From: Amylostereum areolatum
Taxonomy: Eukaryota; Basidiomycota; Agaricomycetes; Russulales; Stereaceae
Length of the DNA stretch: 64,000 nucleotides
NCBI GenBank assembly: GCA_012932865.1
Contig: SAXG01000001.1
Coordinates: 3,027,693-3,091,692 of the forward strand
Direction: 5' to 3'
Shown here: in pieces, positions 58,341 through 64,000 of the stretch
Layout of the letters: every line of letters starts with the position of its first letter
How positions within the stretch are numbered: position 1 is the first letter of the stretch
Program-made: the position numbers and the translations under genes
The notes under the pieces: model-generated
The model's database searches: none
Told to the model about the DNA's origin: nothing
The model's input: the letters and a program-made list of their open reading frames with translations, nothing else

Positions 58341-61300
58341 TTACCCCCCCTTTAAGACGCGCTTTCGCCTGGAGCGCGATGTCATCTGCAAGGGTAGATG
58401 CGAGAAAATCGTCAAAGGAGATGCCGAGGGAACGCACAGGACGGGGCGCGTTTGGATGGCGTTTGTGGAAGGCGTCGATCATGTCGGTGACCTTTGAGAG
58501 CGAGGAGCGAGGGAGCCAGGTATTCTCGGAGTCAGGATAGCCTGCCCACTTGACGAGGTATTGTATGCCTTTCTTGTTGCGGGTCGGCTTCGAGTCGATG
58601 ATGTCTTCAACGTCATATTCTTCTTCGTCATCAACGAGGTCAGGCGGCGGTTGTTCATAGTTTGGACCATGTGCCGTTGTCTCCTTGTACGCGGTGAGCA
58701 GCGAAGCATGGAAGACTGGGTGGATTCTCCACGTCTTCGGCAGCTTCAGGCGGTAGTTCACTGGGCTAATGACGTCAACGATCTCGAAGGGTCCAAATCG
58801 TTTGGCAGCAAGCTTAGCTTTCGGCCTCGTCGTCTTCAGGTTTTTGCCTTCGAGCCAGACCTTGTCTCCAATGGCGAACAGTGTCGATTTGCTGATCGTG
58901 TCACCATTGTAGTGCTTCATTAAGTCCGATGCGAGGCCAAGGCTGGCTTTGATCTCTTGTCGGACTTCTTCAAGTTGACGGAGGCGTTCTTCAACTGCAG
59001 GGACCTTTGAGGACGGGTTTACGGATGGGTACATCTTGGGGAGGAAGCCGTAGAGGACTTCAAAGGGAGCCTTTCCAGTAGCTGCATGGGTGCGAGAGTT
59101 GTGAGAAAACTCGAAGAAGGGCAACCACTTCACCCAGTCGTCTTGACGGTAGTTGCAGAATACTCGCAGAAACTGCTCGAGGTTCTGGTTCTCGCGTTCG
59201 GTTTGGCCGTCTGTCTGTGGGTGATACGCTGTGCTGAGGGCGGACTTGATCCCGAGCTTCTCGTTGAGTGTACGCATCACCTGTCCAGCAAATTGGGGTC
59301 CACGATCCGAGATGATCTTGTCTGCTAAGCCGTAGTGTCGGTATACCTTATCGAAGAGAATGTCGGCCGTGCCATCGCTGGTGATCTTCGTTGTACATGG
59401 GGTGGTAACCACCATCTTGGTGAGGCGATCGACCACGACATTGACGGCGTTATAGCCTTCGCAGTCAGGGAGTTCGACGATGAAGTCGGTGGAGATGACG
59501 CCAAATGGTCGATCGGGTACTTCGTTTGGGATCATGTCGACGTGGGGTCGGCTGCTCTGTGTCTTCGTCGACTGGCAGGTTGCGCATCCTGCTACAAAGT
59601 CGCGGACAAAGACAGACATGCCAGGCCACCAATATTCACGACTCACAAGCTCGTAAGTCTTGAAGTGACCGGGGTGTCCAGCCAGGGGCGATTCATGGTA
59701 CATTTTGACAATGTCGCGTCGCAACTCGTCATCTGCAGGGACATATACCTTTCCTCTAAACAGGACCAGGCCTTCTTCGTAGTTCCACTCTTGAAGGTTC
59801 TTGACGAGTGTACGTGGTCCGTTTCGTAAGATGGCGTCCAGGGCTTGAACGACCTCGATGTCCTTGGTTTTGCAGTCGTGGATACATCATCGGAGTTCGA
59901 CATCACCGAGGGAGGTTACTGCTCCTGGCCTTGTTGCGCGTACTTGGAAGTACTTGGGGTCAAGCAAGACGCGCTCCTTGTTGTCGTTTTCAACACCATC
60001 CTTGTGATCGGGTCGTCGAGACATTGGATCCGGGCGGTGGGAAATTCCTGGTTTATGAACGAGCGAGAAGTCAAATCGAGTGAGGAATAGAGCCCAACGT
60101 GCCTGTCGGCGGCTCAGCTTCTGTGCCGTCTTGAAGTGCTCCAGGTTCTTGTGATCTGTCCAGATTTCGACGGTGTTGGGGGCGCCTTCGAGGTAGTGGC
60201 GCCAGGCTTCAAGCGCACGGATGATCGCAAGCAGCTCCTTGTCGTAGATGTCATAGTTCCGTTCCGGTTCCGATAGGGCCTTGGACAGATACGCCACTGG
60301 ATGCCAGTGACCGTCGTCACCTTTCTGCGAGAGTATACCTCCAGTAGCAAAGTCCGAGGCATCGACTTCAACGAGGTAAGGCTTCTTTGGGTCAGGCATG
60401 ACCAAGACGGGGGAGGAAGTAAACACAGCTTTCAGTGCGTCAAATGCAGTTTGGCAATCCGTCGACCAGTCCCATGTGCAGTCCTTCTTTGTCAGATCAA
60501 ATAGGGGCCGTGCCACCTTGGAGAAGTCCTTGATGAAACGTCGGTAGAAGTTGCCAAAGCCGAGGAAGGATTGCACATCTTTGACCGTTCGTGGTGTCGG
60601 CCAGTCCTGAATACCTGCTACCTTGACGGGGTCCATAGCGATCTTGTCGTGCGAGATGATGAGTCCGAGGTATTCAACAGAGTCTTGCTCAAAGACACAT
60701 TTCTCCGGTTTGAGGAAGAGGTCGTTGTCTTGCAAACGCTGCAGAACCTGCCGCACTATGGCACGGTATTCGTCCATGGTGCGAGTGAACACCAAGATGT
60801 CGTCCATGTAGATGATGACCTTGCCCGAGTCGATGAGATCCTTGAACAGTTCATTCATCATTGCCTGAAACGTCGCGGGGGAGTTCATAAGCCCGAAAAA
60901 CATCACCGTAGGTTCGAAGAGACCGCGATTCGTCTTGAACGCAGCCTTCCACTCGTCGCCTTCCTTGATGCGGACATTGTTGTAGCCCCAGCGAACATCC
61001 ATCTTGGAGAAGATCTTTGCACCTTTGAGACGGTCGACAATTTCAGAGATCAGTGGCAAGGGGTATTCATTCTTGACAGTGCCCTTGTTTAATTCTCGAT
61101 AGTCCTGTACGGGACGCAGCTTTCCATCCTTTTTCTTCACAAAGAAGAACGGACTCGCCTGAGGTGACTTCGAAGGGCGGATATAGCCCTTCTTCAGGTG
61201 GTCGTCGAGGAAGGTGTCAAGTTCGATCTGCTCGGAAGGTGAGAGGGGGTAGATCTTGCACGGTTTGGGTTCAAAGCCGTCTTTCATGTCGATAGCATGG

Positions 61301-62360
61301 TCCCATGGCCGTCGGTCAGGAAGTCGCTCGGAGGTTTTCTTGTCGAATACAGGCGCAAAGTCGCGGTACGGCGGGGGGACTAAGTCTTCAAAGGTTTGCG
61401 GGCGTGCGTTCTCTTTTGAATGCTCTGCAAGCTCCTGCGCTTTTGTAAAGCCCGCGCGGATAGATACTGCATCTGGATTAGGACCGTCGGTTTCAGGGAG
61501 GATTCCGGCGTGGCGTAGTCCATTGATCTCCCAGTCTCGGAATACCATGGGCCGCTCGTCGTCGTCTTCAGTGAAGAGTCGTGCGGGTAGAGGGGAGCGA
61601 TGGACCGTGCGGATGCGAACACCTTTGACTCTGCGTGCAGGAATAACATAAGTGGGGACTGGGGTCCAGGATACATATGTCGGCTCTGGGAAGGGATCGT
61701 CCACGACGAGAGGTGTCCTCGGGGTTTTACCTGCTTCAACCTTACGCTGTGATTGGACCGATGATGGTCTCCGTGGCTTGGTTGCGAGGTTCGTCACAGG
61801 AGGTTTGGACAGAGTGCACGAGGGAGGGCAGCGGAGCATGTCAACACGGTCTCGTTGCCAGTCTATGGTGGGATTGTGCTCGTCGAGCCAGTCTGTTCCA
61901 AGGATCATGTCATGATCGCCGATGTCGGTGATGAAGAACTCAGCTTCTTCCTCATGGTACGCCCTTGAATCTTGCGAGTATATCCGGATCCGCTGGGTCG
62001 TTGTGTCGCGTACCCAGCCCATGACGTTCTCGGTGCCATCCACATTACGCACGGGGAACGGGTTTTCTAGTTTTCTTGTGGTGAGCTTCTTGCGTTCAAC
62101 AAAGCTTTGGTTCAGGATAATTCCTTCTGCGCCGCTATCAAGCAGCGCGTCTGCGTCGATTTCTCTTTTGGTAACTCGTCCGATCAGCTTGACTTTGAGC
62201 GTGATCGATGGTGTTTGCCTGTTCTTGGTGACAGTAGACAGATACAAACACGGGGGATACGATTGCTCACAGGTATGCATGGATGATAATACAGCGAAAC
62301 GATTCGACGATGATACCAAAAGTCCTTTGCCTCCACCAGACGACGCAACTGGGGGGCGTT
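58273..62360 (-). pseudogene. Retrotransposon pol with one in-frame stop
   Basis: Aspartic protease DALLDSGAEGIILN (about 62150-62115), reverse transcriptase with VQDYRELNKGTVKNEYPLPL and YMDD (60810-60799), RNase H with VEVDASDFATGGIL and YDKELLAIIRALEAW, integrase with the HHCC region (HESPLAGHPGHF, CATCQ), the DDE residues in STDFIVELPD, ISDRGPQF and STAYHPQTDGQTERENQ, and a chromodomain (YDVEDIIDSK, QYLVKWAGYPDSENTWLP). The frame is interrupted once, by TGA at 59889-59887 between RNase H and integrase (VELR-stop-CIHDCKTK), with the same frame open on both sides. It is in the -1 frame relative to gag. It ends inside the LTR. Confidence 0.9.
58344..58353 (-). other. Polypurine tract
   Basis: AAAGGGGGGG on the minus strand, followed by TAA and then the LTR start TGTCA. 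It primes plus-strand DNA synthesis in LTR elements. Confidence 0.8.
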
Positions 62361-63977
62361 TCAAAAATCCTGCGATTCCAGGATGTCCTTCAACAGCGCT
62401 ACTGCCTGCTCCTTGCCTTCCGCGTCCAGATCCTTCAGCTGGTGAGTGATCGCCGCGATGGTTTTGGATGGGTCGGGAGCTGCTTTCGCAGTGGACGGAG
62501 TCGTGTTCGTCGGCAGGGGAGGGGCCTTGGACCCAGTCTCTACTGCGCCCACCCGTCGCGCGCTCGAGTCGCGGTTGGGGCAGTCGCGAGAGACGTGACC
62601 GGCTTGTTGACACATGAAGCACTTGCCTTCGCGCATCATCTTTGCGCGCTCGTCGTCCGTCAGCTTTGCAGGGCGGGTCGAGGTGTTGGTGAAGGCGCCG
62701 ACTCGGCGCGACGAGGAGTCGTTGGTCGAACCATTCGAGGTGAGCGCGACAGCCCCCTTGGACTGACTGCTCTTCCTCTCCGTGTTCTCTTCGAGCCACT
62801 GGTGGTTGATGCGGCGGGCGCGCTCCTTCCACTCCGCGAGCTTGGTGGGGAACGGGTACGACCGGGCCACCTGCTTGCCGAGGTCACGCTGAAGTCCCTT
62901 CTTGAAAAAGTGGATTAGCGCCTCGTCGTCGTATGCTGACATGGTTGCCAGCATCTCAAACTCGGTGATAAAGTCAGTGACGTCCCGGGTGGTCATTGCG
63001 AGCTCGTTGATCTTACGCTGAGCCTCTATCTTCGGATCGACGGGCACGAAGTCTTTGCCAAACCTCTCGAAGAGCTCTTTGTAGGAGCTATAGTGGAGTG
63101 TTGGGGGCGTGGGGTCGAGGGTGTCGGCGTCTTCCTTCTCGTCTTCGTCGGCGAAGAGTTCCATGCGGCGATGCGTGGCCCAGGCTTTCGCCGTGTCGTC
63201 CTCCATCAGGCTGAGGAGGAGCATCATCTTGGCGTCATCTGTGGCATAAACATCCTTGTTAACGCGCAGGAACATGCGGAGCTCGAGGGAGAACCGGAGG
63301 GTGTCGTGTCTATCGCCTTTGAATGGCTTTGGCTTGGGGCCGATCTCCCGCTTGGAGACGGCAGGTTTGGATTCGGCGTCGGGCATCTTGTCGAAGGGGA
63401 GGGGGACGGTGAGGGATTGGGCGAGTTCTTGATCAAGGCGGTGTAGGGTTTCTCGACGGCGTTCTTCTGCTTCTTCAACTTCGTCCTCAACTTGTTTTGC
63501 GACAAGGAAGTCGGCGGGGGTGAGGAATTGCTGGTTATGATGCCACGACCAGTGATCTTGGACGGGACTGAACAAAGTGGGCTGCCACTCAACTACTGAT
63601 CGTCCTGGGGTTCCGTTCTTGTTCCGTCTATAGGCGTACCACTTCCCAGTTGTGTCGTTGTGGTTGATCCCTTCTGGGACTTCGATTACAGTACGTCCAC
63701 GGGGTGGGGGCGAGTTGGTCGGAGGGGGGTTCAGGAAGCGCTGTAGAACGTCCGCAGCGGTGGCAAAATCCGATTCTTCGACGTAGGGTTGTTCGTCGCG
63801 GTCGTCGAAGTACCAGTCTCGACGTTGCCGGTTTGGTTCGTCGTGCAGCCAACGTACGGATTCCTTAGTCTGCTGCGAAGTGAGGATATAGTATTCTTCG
63901 GGACAGTAGTCTCGAAAAACGCCTGGGGGAAGGTTCGGAGTGGGGGGATGAGGGGCTGTGGAGGACGTGATGATGGT
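62361..63977 (-). CDS. Retrotransposon gag, 5' partial
   Basis: Open for 539 codons from just after a TTCTTCTAG string at 63986-63978 to TGA at 62361. No ATG opens the frame and the TAG looks like a splice acceptor, so an upstream exon outside the window may supply the start. Features: GIVFRDYC-like leader (PPGVFRDYCPEEYYI), capsid-type helices (KPKPFKGDRHDTLRFSLELR, YKELFERFGKDF, DFITEFEMLATMSAYDDEAL) and a CCHC zinc knuckle, CFMCQQAGHVSRDC. Nucleocapsid-type tail rich in Ser/Thr/Ala. Confidence 0.85.
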   Translation of the reverse strand, partial: TIITSSTAPHPPTPNLPPGVFRDYCPEEYYILTSQQTKESVRWLHDEPNRQRRDWYFDDRDEQPYVEESDFATAADVLQRFLNPPPTNSPPPRGRTVIEVPEGINHNDTTGKWYAYRRNKNGTPGRSVVEWQPTLFSPVQDHWSWHHNQQFLTPADFLVAKQVEDEVEEAEERRRETLHRLDQELAQSLTVPLPFDKMPDAESKPAVSKREIGPKPKPFKGDRHDTLRFSLELRMFLRVNKDVYATDDAKMMLLLSLMEDDTAKAWATHRRMELFADEDEKEDADTLDPTPPTLHYSSYKELFERFGKDFVPVDPKIEAQRKINELAMTTRDVTDFITEFEMLATMSAYDDEALIHFFKKGLQRDLGKQVARSYPFPTKLAEWKERARRINHQWLEENTERKSSQSKGAVALTSNGSTNDSSSRRVGAFTNTSTRPAKLTDDERAKMMREGKCFMCQQAGHVSRDCPNRDSSARRVGAVETGSKAPPLPTNTTPSTAKAAPDPSKTIAAITHQLKDLDAEGKEQAVALLKDILESQDF

Positions 63978-64000
63978 CTAGAAGAAGTCCGCCGCGATGG

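Larger units (their letters stand above)
57921..64000 (-). mobile_element. Ty3/gypsy chromovirus, 5' end beyond window
   Basis: Minus-strand LTR retrotransposon: 3' LTR (58340-57921), polypurine tract, pol with protease, reverse transcriptase, RNase H, integrase and a C-terminal chromodomain, and gag reaching the window edge. The 5' LTR and primer-binding site lie outside. The base after the LTR end starts AATTG on the minus strand, the candidate 5-bp target duplication to compare with the far side. One in-frame stop in pol suggests the copy is inactive alone. Confidence 0.93.

Noticed and set aside
59887..62832. pol frame extended upstream through the gag region
   Set aside because: The overlap with gag (62361-62832) is an unused frame of the nucleocapsid coding sequence; protease begins only after the gag stop.

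Overview
This is nuclear DNA of a filamentous basidiomycete, most likely an agaricomycete. The genes have several introns, nearly all 50-80 nt, with GTRNGY donors, CTRAY-like branch points and YAG acceptors. There is a divergent intron-containing H4/H3 histone pair, a DUF6589-type protein (a family I know only from basidiomycetes), many F-box genes and a chromodomain Ty3/gypsy retrotransposon. I see no bacterial, organellar, tRNA, rRNA or CRISPR features. All gene models below were spliced by eye; exon joins are given in the entries.

Layout. 0-9.6 kb: an accessory block holding two hypothetical genes, a truncated helicase head, a four-exon DUF6589 gene and a four-exon RecQ-like helicase gene that meet tail to tail, then a decayed kinase-like gene. 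Two inverted copies of a ~120-bp bidirectional promoter lie in this block. 11-19.6 kb: small CGH-CxxC genes (CGH1, CGH2), the histone pair, a Ser/Pro-rich gene and an F-box gene. 19.8-26 kb: two more F-box-type genes and a protein kinase. 28-40 kb: a more conserved region with a coiled-coil gene apparently interrupted by a 1.2-kb insertion, a kinetochore NNF1 gene, the riboflavin gene RIB3, the mitochondrial phosphate carrier and a TDT-family anion/dicarboxylate transporter. 40-46.9 kb: gene-poor. 46.9-48.3 kb: a frameshifted paralogue of the kinase. 49.4-50.0 kb: a Tc1/mariner-type MITE. 50.7-56.7 kb: a duplicated convergent pair, each a small Cys-rich CGH gene facing an F-box gene. 57.9-64 kb: a chromovirus retrotransposon whose 5' end runs off the window.

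Most novel points. (1) A four-member family of small Cys/His genes sharing a CGH motif followed at once by a phase-0 intron; two members are each paired tail to tail with paralogous F-box genes, so an F-box/zinc-ribbon module appears to have been duplicated. (2) The DUF6589-RecQ convergent pair and its duplicated bidirectional promoter. That promoter carries the ACGCGT (MCB-like) palindrome also found in the H4/H3 promoter, which suggests S-phase-linked expression. (3) A histone H3 with three extra residues next to the K27 position.
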